NCBI GenBank assembly: GCA_015520475.1
Contig: WAQA01000090.1
Location: 1 to 6,016, forward strand
DNA from: Candidatus Bathyarchaeota archaeon
GTDB taxonomy: Archaea; Thermoproteota; Bathyarchaeia; Bathyarchaeales; WAQA01
Direction of reading: 5' to 3'
Length of the DNA stretch: 6,016 nucleotides
How positions within the stretch are numbered: the first letter of the stretch is position 1; each line of letters begins with the position of its first letter. Below are positions 1 to 5,422 of the stretch, piece by piece. The notes below the pieces were generated by a model that was not told the DNA's origin, ran no database searches, and was given only the letters and a program-made list of their open reading frames with translations. A program made the position numbers and the translations under genes.

Positions 1-314
1 GCCTTAACTAGGGGCTCAACAAGCCATGAACCGCCGGAAGACTGAAAAGTCAAGTTAACCCTACTCTTAGAATAAACCTTACCTACAGGCGTAACATAAA
101 CGGAATACTCGTAATCGCCAACTGTTCTCCTCTCAACCTTAACGTTAGGCGTATACGCCCTATAAACACTACAACGAACATCCAAGCCCAAACCCAAATT
201 TCTCATCTCACGCTCAAAACTCCCCCTAGGAAGATGATTAGAGTATATAAGCATCGGAATCCTATCAGGCACACCACCCTCCAAAACGGTGAGAACTTTC
301 TCCTCAACATCCAT
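1..314 (-). CDS. URO-D / corrinoid methyltransferase-like protein, N-terminal part (runs off the left edge)
   Basis: About 104 codons are visible from an ATG at 314 with no stop to the window edge. The N-terminus has a small helix, then GGVPDRIPMLIY, the usual opening of uroporphyrinogen-decarboxylase fold proteins. It continues with FEREMRNLGLGLDV, a YTPNVKVERRT segment and GGSWLVEPLVK near the edge, an arrangement I associate with archaeal URO-D-like proteins of the MtaA/CmuA group, which act on methylated corrinoid or CoM in the cytoplasm. True haem-pathway HemE is less likely because these linker segments are typical of the methyltransferase-like branch. Family members have 340-400 residues, so about a quarter is seen and no catalytic residue can be checked. 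In-frame GTG and TTG codons lie up to nine codons upstream after a TAG. The ATG is preferred because GGGTGG precedes it by five bases and a TATA box lies 30 bp away. Confidence 0.72.
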   Translation of the reverse strand, partial: MDVEEKVLTVLEGGVPDRIPMLIYSNHLPRGSFEREMRNLGLGLDVRCSVYRAYTPNVKVERRTVGDYEYSVYVTPVGKVYSKSRVNLTFQSSGGSWLVEPLVK

Positions 315-342
315 ACAATCCACCCTCAAAGCATAAATCACC

Positions 343-353
343 TATAAAATAAA
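343..353 (-). promoter_or_regulatory. TATA box for the URO-D-like gene
   Basis: On the minus strand this reads TTTATTTTATA, centred about 33 bp before the ATG at 314. An archaeal start site 25-27 bp downstream of it would give a leader of only a few bases. It sits back to back with the tRNA-Ala promoter. Seen by eye only. Confidence 0.45.
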
Positions 354-391
354 CAAACCGCAAGTTAACATTTTCCAACAGAAAACAAAAA

Positions 392-400
392 CCTTATTTC
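392..400 (+). promoter_or_regulatory. TATA-like box for tRNA-Ala
   Basis: CCTTATTTC, preceded by an A-rich stretch that could serve as a BRE, is centred 30 bp before the first base of the tRNA. This is the normal spacing for an archaeal tRNA promoter with a start at or just before the mature 5' end. Confidence 0.4.
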
Positions 401-425
401 AATGTCTAATCAGAAGATTATAGAG

Positions 426-503
426 GGGCCGGTAGTTCAGCCTGGAATGAACGCCTGACTTGCACTCAGGAGGTCGGGGGTTCAAATCCCCCCCGGTCCA
501 CCA
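426..503 (+). tRNA. tRNA-Ala (anticodon TGC), intron-less, CCA encoded
   Basis: All arms fold. The acceptor is GGGCCGG (426-432) with CCGGTCC (493-499), the D stem GTTC/GAAC, the anticodon stem CCTGA/TCAGG (454-458/466-470), and the T stem GGGGG/CCCCC around TTCAAAT. The seven-base anticodon loop CTTGCAC gives TGC. The third acceptor pair is G3.T70, the alanine identity element, which confirms the assignment. The discriminator is A500 and CCA is encoded at 501-503. The 3' twelve bases are repeated exactly at 3661-3672, so the gene appears to be the attachment site of the island that follows it. Confidence 0.97.
492..503 (+). repeat. Left attachment-site copy (tRNA-Ala 3' end, 12-bp direct repeat)
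   Basis: CCCGGTCCACCA is the last T-stem base, the 3' acceptor strand, the discriminator and the CCA of tRNA-Ala. An exact second copy lies at 3661-3672. The flanking bases differ on both sides, so the match is exactly 12 bp. Identity as an att core is inference from its position at a tRNA 3' end. Confidence 0.6.
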
Positions 504-658
504 TTCTAAAACCTAGAATTAGGCTGTAATCCGGCTCTTTTCGGATATTAGGCCGCTTAAATTCTGATCGAATTTTACAGCATTTTAGATTTCACGATCG
601 CTCATTAACATCCCTTGGGTAAAAGGAAGGTTTCATTTCCGATAAACCTTTAGAGAAT

Positions 659-967
659 TCATTTAATGCATCTGGCGAACTCCTCCATGTCCTTCACGGT
701 AGGGTGCTCGCTTCCCGAGTAGACCTGCATGAGATTCCAGAGCAGGTGGATCCAGTGGCTCCTCCCACGCGGCGGATTCCTCCTGAACCTCACAAGTTTC
801 CTTCTCAGCATGATGGTTGCCTCCTTCGGATCGTAGCTTTCGAGTCCAGTCATGAAGCGTGGGTTCCCGAGCTACGCCAAGTGGTTTGCGTGGACGAGGA
901 GTTCCGATAGGACATAAGGATTATGGAAAATTAGCGTGCCGTTTTGGTCTAGAAGGCTACATATCTT
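659..967 (-). pseudogene. Decayed unrecognised gene with an internal TAG and no start
   Basis: One minus-strand frame is open from about 967 to a TGA at 659-661, apart from a single TAG at 872-874. Both sides of the TAG look coding: codons are mostly G/C-ended, and the reading is protein-like (DQNGTLIFHNPYVLSELLVH before the stop, NPRFMTGLESYDPKEATIML after it, ending HPTVKDMEEFARCIK). A single G-to-A change in a TGG, or C-to-T in a CAG, would explain the TAG. There is no ATG in the upstream part, and the frame ends at a TAA beside the promoter of the next gene, so the N-terminus is missing. The piece after the TAG could start at the ATG at 853 and give 64 residues. I do not recognise the family. 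Read-through as pyrrolysine is formally possible but nothing here supports it. Confidence 0.5.
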
Positions 968-973
968 TTAATA
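965..973 (+). promoter_or_regulatory. TATA box for the plus-strand winged-helix gene
   Basis: CTTTTAATA is centred about 40 bp before the ATG at 1009. A transcription start 26-27 bp downstream would fall near 995, giving a short leader that still includes the ribosome binding site AAAGGTGA (995-1002), six bases before the ATG. Confidence 0.5.
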
Positions 974-1008
974 GTAATGTGCCATTCTATATTGAAAGGT
1001 GACTGATA

Positions 1009-1716
1009 ATGTACTTAGAGGAGTTCAGGACGGCGTTAGCCAAGGAGTGGTCAGGCGGCTTGTTCAGGGTTAGGGATGCCGAGAAGGTGCATCCTAGGGC
1101 CAAAGAATACTTGCATAGGTTAAGTAAGAGGGGTGAGGTTAAGCGCGTAGGCTGGGGCTGGTACTGCATACCTGAGGAGTACAGGGATCCTTGGGATTTC
1201 TTGGCCAGGGATAAGGGGTTCAAGGTCGTAATCAAGCAGACAGCTGCAAGCATATGGAACTACGATTTCATCCACCGAGACATATATCGGTTGGCGGTCG
1301 AGGATCGATCCTACAAGAGGGCTTTAGAGAGCTTCGCGAAGCAAATGGGCTGGAGCTTCGAGGTCGAATACCACGATAAAATACCTTATGAGTACAGAAG
1401 AATCGATGATTTGTTCGTCGAGGCCCCAGAATCATGCGTAGTAAGCTGCATGTCCGAGTGGTCCTTCGCCGATGCGTTCGCGGTATTATACTTCAGAAGA
1501 GGCGAGGTAGACCTGGAGAAGTTGAGGCGGATGGCTAGGTGGAAGCGTATATCCAGAACCGACACTAGGGTCTGGACGGCGGTAAAGTACGGCTGCGGCT
1601 TATTGAACGAGAAATTGGGGAAGCGAATCTTCAGGGTCAGATCCACCGACTTGAAGCGTGACGATGTTAAAGAGTTGATAGGGGAAGCTGTCGAAAAGGC
1701 GATCAAGTTTGCCTAA
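1009..1716 (+). CDS. AbiEi-like winged-helix protein (putative antitoxin/transcriptional regulator)
   Basis: This protein of 235 residues is probably a DNA-binding antitoxin or repressor of the type IV (AbiE) class. Residues about 15-55 form a winged helix: FRVRDAEKVHPRAKEYLHRL is the helix-turn-helix part, and KRGEVKRVGWGWYCIP is the final turn and wing, closely resembling the wing of the second winged-helix protein in this island (VGWGKY at the same residue numbers, 47-52). Residues 60-200 form the larger effector part, with a helical stretch ending FAVLYFRRGEVDLEKL that resembles the C-terminal half of AbiEi-type antitoxins. There is no signal peptide or membrane segment. The ATG is preceded by a good Shine-Dalgarno sequence. 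The gene is convergent with the nucleotidyltransferase, and their stop codons overlap (coding regions share 1713-1716). Family assignment rests on the winged helix and the neighbour, so the C-terminal role is less certain. Confidence 0.75.
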   Translation: MYLEEFRTALAKEWSGGLFRVRDAEKVHPRAKEYLHRLSKRGEVKRVGWGWYCIPEEYRDPWDFLARDKGFKVVIKQTAASIWNYDFIHRDIYRLAVEDRSYKRALESFAKQMGWSFEVEYHDKIPYEYRRIDDLFVEAPESCVVSCMSEWSFADAFAVLYFRRGEVDLEKLRRMARWKRISRTDTRVWTAVKYGCGLLNEKLGKRIFRVRSTDLKRDDVKELIGEAVEKAIKFA

Positions 1717-2411
1717 ATCGCTTCTCGAATCTTCTCCAAGGCTTTACGCATCTTCTCGATTTCGTCCGTCACGTCCCTGCGTATGGTGAACACTCCCCTC
1801 AGCGAATCCGCGAGTCTGGGATCTCTGAGCATCTCCAGCATACGATTTATCTGAATTCTAAGCTTCTCCAGATCCCCTCTCCTCAGATGCTTAATTACCT
1901 TCTCGATGTCAGTCTTCTCCATAAGCACAACCACATCCCTTAAATCAGCCCTCCTCCCCGAGTGGATCTTGAACGCTATTAGAAGCTCCTTCTCAAGAAC
2001 CCTACATCTAGCCGATAGCTCTATGCCGGCTACCTCAGCCACTATCGAGTGCCTTTTGATGTACTCGTAGCTCCACAAGGCTCCCGTGGCCCTGCAAACC
2101 AGGCTTCCGACCAAGAGATCCGCCGTCACTGGTAGACCATTTACCCTCTTGACGTAGCTTACAAATCTGCCCTCATAGACCTCGTCGAAGCCTGTCCTTT
2201 CAGCATGCTGCTCGAACCCCCTCTCCTCGAGGGTTTTCGTGAAGCCGTCCAAATCCTTCTCGTCGATCACCACATCGAGGTCGACTGAAAACCTATGCCT
2301 CCCGAGACCGCTGACGACGTAACCACCGACCACGATGAAGTCGAAGCCAGCGTCAGCGAAGGCTCTGATGGTTTTAAGAATCTCGTTCTCCCTCTCGAAG
2401 AGCGCGGCCAT
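1713..2411 (-). CDS. AbiEii-like nucleotidyltransferase (putative toxin of a type IV toxin-antitoxin pair)
   Basis: This protein of 232 residues has a DNA polymerase beta-like nucleotidyltransferase core. After an N-terminal helix comes FIVVGGYVVSGLGRHRFSVD (residues 25-44) followed by LDVVI: the GG of the nucleotide-binding strand (29-30), then Ser42 and the metal-binding Asp44 and Asp46. The third acidic residue is probably Asp98 in VTADLLVG. Residues 138-165 (RVLEKELLIAFKIHSGRRAD, then LRDVVVL) match the conserved Lys/Arg and D..D region of AbiEii-type and related transferases. The last 60 residues are charged and helical. All catalytic residues are present, so it may be active. Characterised relatives transfer nucleotides to tRNA or protein, but the substrate here is unknown. 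It lies nine bases downstream of the second winged-helix gene (after correcting its frameshift), the usual antitoxin-then-toxin order. A minimal nucleotidyltransferase of the MNT/HEPN type is the main alternative, but no HEPN partner is seen. Confidence 0.82.
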   Translation of the reverse strand: MAALFERENEILKTIRAFADAGFDFIVVGGYVVSGLGRHRFSVDLDVVIDEKDLDGFTKTLEERGFEQHAERTGFDEVYEGRFVSYVKRVNGLPVTADLLVGSLVCRATGALWSYEYIKRHSIVAEVAGIELSARCRVLEKELLIAFKIHSGRRADLRDVVVLMEKTDIEKVIKHLRRGDLEKLRIQINRMLEMLRDPRLADSLRGVFTIRRDVTDEIEKMRKALEKIREAI

Positions 2412-2420
2412 AACTTACCA

Positions 2421-3048
2421 CTAGAGATTTGTTTCAGCCTCTCTATACTTGGCGCCCAACCCCAAGCCGTACATCTCATCCAACATCTCCAAGGCAGGCT
2501 CATAGGAGTATATGTTCTTCCTGCAGAACTCGAAGGGTCTCATCTAACGGTATGACCTTAAAGCCCTCGACCTCCTCAGATCTGAACCTGTCTTCTGGGT
2601 ATAAAACATAGAATGTTCCGAACAAGGTCCTACTGACCGGCTCGCCGTTCACGTGAAACCTCCTGCCCCTAGACTCGAAGAACCTCTCCCATCTACTCAA
2701 CTTATCTTTCCTAACCTTCAAGTGGATCGGGTAAAAGACGAAGAAGCGGTCGACGTTGTAGCCTCCATTAGCCCAGATGAATACGGCGTCAGGACCCGTG
2801 AAGGCATAATCCATCCCAGCCTTCTTAACCAACTCGTATGCGTCTCCAACGTTAAACTTCACTTCTAAGTACCTCCTTGGTGAGTTAACCCTGTACTTGC
2901 CCCATCCCACCTTCTCCAACAAGCCCTTCCTAGCCATGTCATGCAAAACCTTATTCGGGCGGGGGCTGGGGAACGTGGACCTGAACTCGGCTACCGTGAA
3001 CTCCCTCTTCCAGCTCCATAACACGGCCCATAAGTCGTAGTACGCCAT
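2421..3048 (-). pseudogene. AbiEi-like winged-helix antitoxin, disrupted by a one-base insertion near 2520
   Basis: From the ATG at 3048 the frame gives 182 residues and stops at 2500 after LQEEHILL. Residues 10-55 are a winged helix (FTVAEFRSTFPSPRPNKVL, then MARKGLLEKVGWGKYRV), and the middle contains YAFTGPDAVFIWANGGYNVD, typical of archaeal AbiEi-like antitoxins. Dropping one G at 2520 keeps the frame open for 32 more residues (KNIYSYEPALEMLDEMYGLG, then LGAKYREAETNL) to a TAG at 2421. That places the end nine bases from the nucleotidyltransferase start instead of 88. The repaired protein has 208 residues. The restored tail is convincingly coding, so the break is either a recent mutation, an assembly error, or a programmed +1 shift. 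The N-terminal 176 residues, including the DNA-binding domain, could still be made. The gene probably bound its own promoter and neutralised the adjacent transferase. Confidence 0.72.
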
Positions 3049-3067
3049 TAAAAATTACCATAGAATA

Positions 3068-3079
3068 ATTTAAATACTT
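3068..3079 (-). promoter_or_regulatory. TATA box of the winged-helix/nucleotidyltransferase operon
   Basis: On the minus strand AAGTATTTAAAT is centred about 25 bp before the ATG at 3048, and no Shine-Dalgarno sequence precedes that ATG. The transcript therefore probably starts at or next to the start codon (leaderless). The box lies inside an AT-rich near-palindrome (ATTTAAAT), which could be an operator for the winged-helix protein, but that is conjecture. Confidence 0.5.
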
Positions 3080-3089
3080 ATCAGCACTA

Positions 3090-3307
3090 TCGGAACGCCG
3101 CCAGAGACTTTCACTTGATGCTAAAGTTAATAATTTGAGTAACTCTTCAAAGTCAGAGATATACTGAACAAAATATAGAGCCCCCATATTATCATAGCCT
3201 CCCATGAAAGGGAGCTGGAGAGCTTCGCAGATCACATATTCAGAGTCGAGAAGGTCAGGGGGATCTTCAAGAGCGTTTCTCACAACTTAAATCTGCCATG
3301 TGTGTAG
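3090..3307 (+). pseudogene. C-terminal fragment of an SMC/Rad50-type ATPase, with a stop and a frameshift
   Basis: Two plus-strand frames join into one recognisable ABC-type ATPase tail. The first reads LSLDAKVNNLSNSSKSEIY, a TGA at 3165-3167, then TKYRAP. The frame then shifts at the run of five C (3181-3185), where one more C would restore it. The second reads HIIIASHERELESFADHIFR, then VEKVRGIFKSV, ending at a TAG (3305-3307). SLD is what follows Walker B (D-loop region), and IIIASHERE is the H-loop (switch histidine). Spacing between them and the closing beta strands fit Rad50/SMC or AAA15-like ATPases. Walker A, the signature motif and Walker B are absent, so the rest was lost upstream, where the winged-helix operon now begins. 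Such ATPases often belong to defence or repair systems. The complementary minus frame is treated as a shadow. Confidence 0.48.
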
Positions 3308-3660
3308 CATAAGGGATAAGAATTATCCCCTACAGAAAGCATCTCTCCAAAACGCATTAACCCGATTCCGTTCTAACTACTTGATAAGGTTATACTGTAT
3401 TCGGAATCGATTTAGGCAATGCCCCCGGTATCGTAGACGTTTTCATCCGGTCGTTCTGCAGCAGGAAGAGATATGACATATGTGGAAGCAGGCCAAAATG
3501 TAAGGTGGGCTCACTTAAGGAAGCATGTCTCTAATCGATCGTTAACATATTCGGCATGGAATAACCTAGAAAGCTCTACCGATTAATACCCCCAAACCGC
3601 TACACTTCCTGCTTTAAAACCGCTTGAACTCGAGGGTTTAAACGAGGATTTTAAAGCTAG
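3308..3660. other. Gene-free right part of the island with three inverted repeats
   Basis: No open frame longer than a few tens of codons looks coding here. Three perfect inverted repeats are visible: GGGATAA/TTATCCC with a three-base loop (3313-3319/3323-3329) just after the ATPase relic, CGATTCCG/CGGAATCG (3363-3370/3402-3409), and GCTTTAAAA/TTTTAAAGC (3611-3619/3649-3657), whose right arm ends three bases before the right att copy. Repeats of this size arise by chance in 6 kb, so only the position of the last one is suggestive. Confidence 0.4.
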
Positions 3661-3672
3661 CCCGGTCCACCA
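3661..3672 (+). repeat. Right attachment-site copy (isolated tRNA-Ala 3' end)
   Basis: CCCGGTCCACCA is identical to 492-503 and in the same orientation. The bases before it do not form a T arm or any other tRNA part, so it is not a separate tRNA gene. It fits the displaced 3' end of the original tRNA-Ala left when the element integrated. Confidence 0.6.
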
Positions 3673-4307
3673 CCAAGAACCTACAGTTCCCAGATTACCT
3701 TTGTTCTTATCTTAATCTCGCAAGGAGACCCCCATGCGGAAGCGTTAGGATGGATTGTGATAAACTTGAATGGTTGGGCTTCTGTTTTCAGTATTGGTTG
3801 GTCCTTTGGATAGGGGTTGCCTGGAAGGGTGGAAATGATGAGTCTAAGGGGTGGCAGTCTGGGAGAAAATGTCCCGGCGAGCCAGAAGGCGAGGTGACCC
3901 GCCCCAAACCAGCAGATGTAACCGATGTGCGTAAAGCCTCCGGTTGAACACTGGAGCCTCGTCAACGCCTCCACCGCCTCAGCGTCCAAGCGCTAGCGGA
4001 AGCCCATACATAAGCATGGGGAAGAGGTCACTGTAATGCCTTTCTACTTTATTATTAGCGTTATAACCGTCATCTCGTGGATAGTGGATTCTGTGAAGAG
4101 GATGTAACGTATCCACATCTAATAACGTATCTTTGAGCCATTCTCCGTCTTTTCTTTGTTATATGTTCTACTTTAACAACTCCGGGAGAGGATAAGGAGC
4201 TAGTGGTTAAAGTATCTGTCTAACAGTGATATATTCCAACATTCACAGGTGGAAGCTTCTTTGCAGAGAGGCTTAAAGAAATTCTGATTGAAGACTCCTC
4301 GGCAATC

Positions 4308-4317
4308 CTTTTTATTT
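4308..4317 (+). promoter_or_regulatory. Possible TATA box for the isomerase-like gene
   Basis: CTTTTTATTT lies about 60 bp before the TTG start. A start site 26 bp downstream would give a leader of about 33 bases, long enough to carry the strong ribosome binding site at 4358-4365. Several other AT-rich runs nearby could serve instead. Confidence 0.3.
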
Positions 4318-4357
4318 CTTGGATCCTTAGATTATTTTTGGATTGGTTTTAATGTGT

Positions 4358-4365
4358 GGGAGGTG
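4358..4365 (+). promoter_or_regulatory. Shine-Dalgarno site that fixes a TTG start
   Basis: GGGAGGTG ends seven bases before the TTG at 4373. The nearby ATG at 4352 is in a frame that stops after five codons, and no in-frame ATG occurs upstream, so this site decides the start. Confidence 0.75.
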
Positions 4366-4372
4366 CTAATTC

Positions 4373-5200
4373 TTGAAGGTGGGTTTCTTAACAAATGCTC
4401 TGAGGATGCTTCCATTGGATGATATCGCCAGATGGGCTGTTGAGAATGGTTTTGAATTTCTTGAGGTGGGACCTCACGTGGTGGCTGATAGGGAGCTCCT
4501 TGAGAAGGTAATTGATGATACAGGCATACATATCATAGGCTTGATCTTCTGTAGAAACTTTCATGAGAGGGAGGAGAGGGTTAGGAGAAGGGTTAGGAAG
4601 GAACTTTGGAGGAGAGTAGAATTAGCTTGTGAGATGGGATTGGAGTATATCACAATCTCAACCGGCGTGGACAGGGAGAGAAGCGTCGAGGAGAACATCC
4701 AGCTCTTTAAGGAGTTTATCACACCTATACTTGAGAGATGCGAGGATTACGATGTAAAGGTGGCGATAGAGAATTGTCCCGGCACAGGAAACATGGCTAC
4801 GTCACCTTATAGATGGGAGAGGATATTCGGATCCATCAACCATAGAAATCTAGGCTTATGTTATGATCCATCCCATCTAGTTAGACTCTTCATTGATCCT
4901 TACAGGCCTATACAGAGATTTGCAGATAGAATCTTCTATATTCACGCTAAGGATGCCGAGGTGGACATGGACAGGTTATCTTGGATGGGGATAGAGGAGA
5001 CTAGAGGATGGTGGAGGTATAGACTGCCAGGCTTCGGACAGATAGACTGGAACAGGTTTATCCTAGCACTAAAGGAGGCTGGATTCAACGGGTATCTAAG
5101 CATAGAGCATGAAGATCCAGTATGGAGCGGCTCCGAAGAGAGAGTTAAAGCTGGATTACTCTTAGCCAAGAGATACCTGCAGAGAACACCATCATTCTAG
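4373..5200 (+). CDS. Sugar phosphate isomerase/epimerase family protein (xylose-isomerase-like TIM barrel)
   Basis: This complete protein of 275 residues is the normal length for the family of cytoplasmic metal-dependent TIM-barrel enzymes that includes sugar and inositol isomerases/epimerases and endonuclease IV. Barrel strands are visible in order: MKVGFLTNAL at the start, FEFLEVGPHV (28-37), GIHIIGLIF (51-59), YITISTG (92-98), VKVAIENCPG (128-137), LGLCYDPSHL (160-169), IFYIHAKDAE (187-196) and GYLSIEHEDP (240-249). Expected divalent-metal ligands are present as Glu133, Asp165 with His168, His191 and Glu245 (or Glu247). The GFGQIDW segment (221-226 region) is the usual loop before the last helix. 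This pattern favours isomerase/epimerase over DNA repair endonuclease, whose extra His residues are not evident. The substrate cannot be told from sequence. The start is TTG, supported by the strong upstream ribosome site. The gene stands alone, with gene-poor DNA on both sides. Confidence 0.88.
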   Translation: MKVGFLTNALRMLPLDDIARWAVENGFEFLEVGPHVVADRELLEKVIDDTGIHIIGLIFCRNFHEREERVRRRVRKELWRRVELACEMGLEYITISTGVDRERSVEENIQLFKEFITPILERCEDYDVKVAIENCPGTGNMATSPYRWERIFGSINHRNLGLCYDPSHLVRLFIDPYRPIQRFADRIFYIHAKDAEVDMDRLSWMGIEETRGWWRYRLPGFGQIDWNRFILALKEAGFNGYLSIEHEDPVWSGSEERVKAGLLLAKRYLQRTPSF

Positions 5201-5269
5201 CCTTCAAAGAAACGAGACTTTTAGAATGGGAGAGATGAGCAACAGAACAATCGAGACAGGAACATAGAG

Positions 5270-5298
5270 TTTTTGATGTCCTTCCACTCTTAAAGGAC
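5270..5298 (+). terminator. Possible terminator after the isomerase-like gene
   Basis: A run of five T (5270-5274) is followed at once by a short hairpin GTCCTT/AAGGAC (5278-5283/5293-5298), 70-100 bases past the stop codon. A longer pyrimidine-rich run follows at 5326-5340. Archaeal termination relies mainly on T runs, so either could work. The hairpin may be incidental. Confidence 0.25.
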
Positions 5299-5370
5299 GA
5301 GAATTCCACTATCATCTCGACAATTCTCCTTTCTTCTTTTGTTGGAAGGGATACTTCCCTACAGCCTCAG

Positions 5371-5400
5371 AGATGATAAATCCTTAGATGATAAATCCTT
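5371..5400 (+). repeat. Perfect 15-bp tandem duplication
   Basis: The unit AGATGATAAATCCTT occurs twice head to tail (5371-5385 and 5386-5400) without mismatch. Because it is a multiple of three, it keeps frames on both strands open. It looks like a recent slippage or unequal-crossover event. Confidence 0.9.
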
Positions 5401-5422
5401 AACCGAACACCTTAACTCTCAG

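Larger units (their letters stand above)
504..3672. mobile_element. Putative integrated island in tRNA-Ala, degenerate, carrying an AbiE-like toxin-antitoxin cluster
   Basis: The island is bounded by the intact tRNA-Ala on the left and by a bare copy of the last 12 tRNA bases on the right. This is what site-specific recombination by a tyrosine integrase leaves. The contents fit an accessory element: two AbiEi-like winged-helix genes, an AbiEii-like nucleotidyltransferase, and two decayed gene fragments at the margins (659-967 and about 3090-3307). I found no integrase or recognisable integrase fragment at either end, so the element is either a remnant or was moved by an enzyme encoded elsewhere. 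The core is short for an att site, which keeps confidence moderate. Confidence 0.5.
3673..4372. other. Region without a convincing gene; contains a GC-rich block (about 3830-4020)
   Basis: Base counts give roughly 60% G+C for 3841-4020 against about 40% for blocks on either side (3541-3600, 4041-4100). Frames on both strands here are short or broken. The plus strand reads KPPVEHWSLVNASTASASKR, then a stop, then RKPIHKHGEEVTV, which has the flavour of a decayed transposase C-terminus, but no diagnostic motif (DDE, or a TnpB zinc ribbon) is present. Short self-complementary pieces occur, such as AACCG/CGGTT (3919-3938) and CCCAT/ATGGG (4003-4020), so a structured RNA is the other option. Beyond it, a 9-bp direct repeat TAACGTATC (4105-4113 and 4123-4131) is visible. 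Nothing else is supported up to the isomerase gene. Confidence 0.4.

Noticed and set aside
704..910. A 68-codon plus-strand open frame opposite the decayed gene.
   Set aside because: Codon use is poor, it has no ribosome site, and the complementary minus reading is much more protein-like.
2951..3283. A 110-codon minus-strand open frame overlapping the start and promoter of the frameshifted winged-helix gene.
   Set aside because: Its first third is the exact complement of the ATPase H-loop reading, and its last third overlaps the winged-helix coding region in another frame. It would run through the TATA box.
504..3660. An SSV-type split integrase gene flanking the island.
   Set aside because: I read the frames next to both att copies and found no Arg-His-Arg-Tyr integrase motifs or long coding frame.
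3835..3841. ATGATGA, a match to the C box of C/D guide RNAs.
   Set aside because: No D' or D box (CTGA) is found at the required spacing downstream.
3681..3989. A 102-codon minus-strand open frame across the GC-rich block.
   Set aside because: Composition is not gene-like along its length, there is no promoter or ribosome site, and no motif is recognisable. GC-rich DNA gives long open frames by chance.
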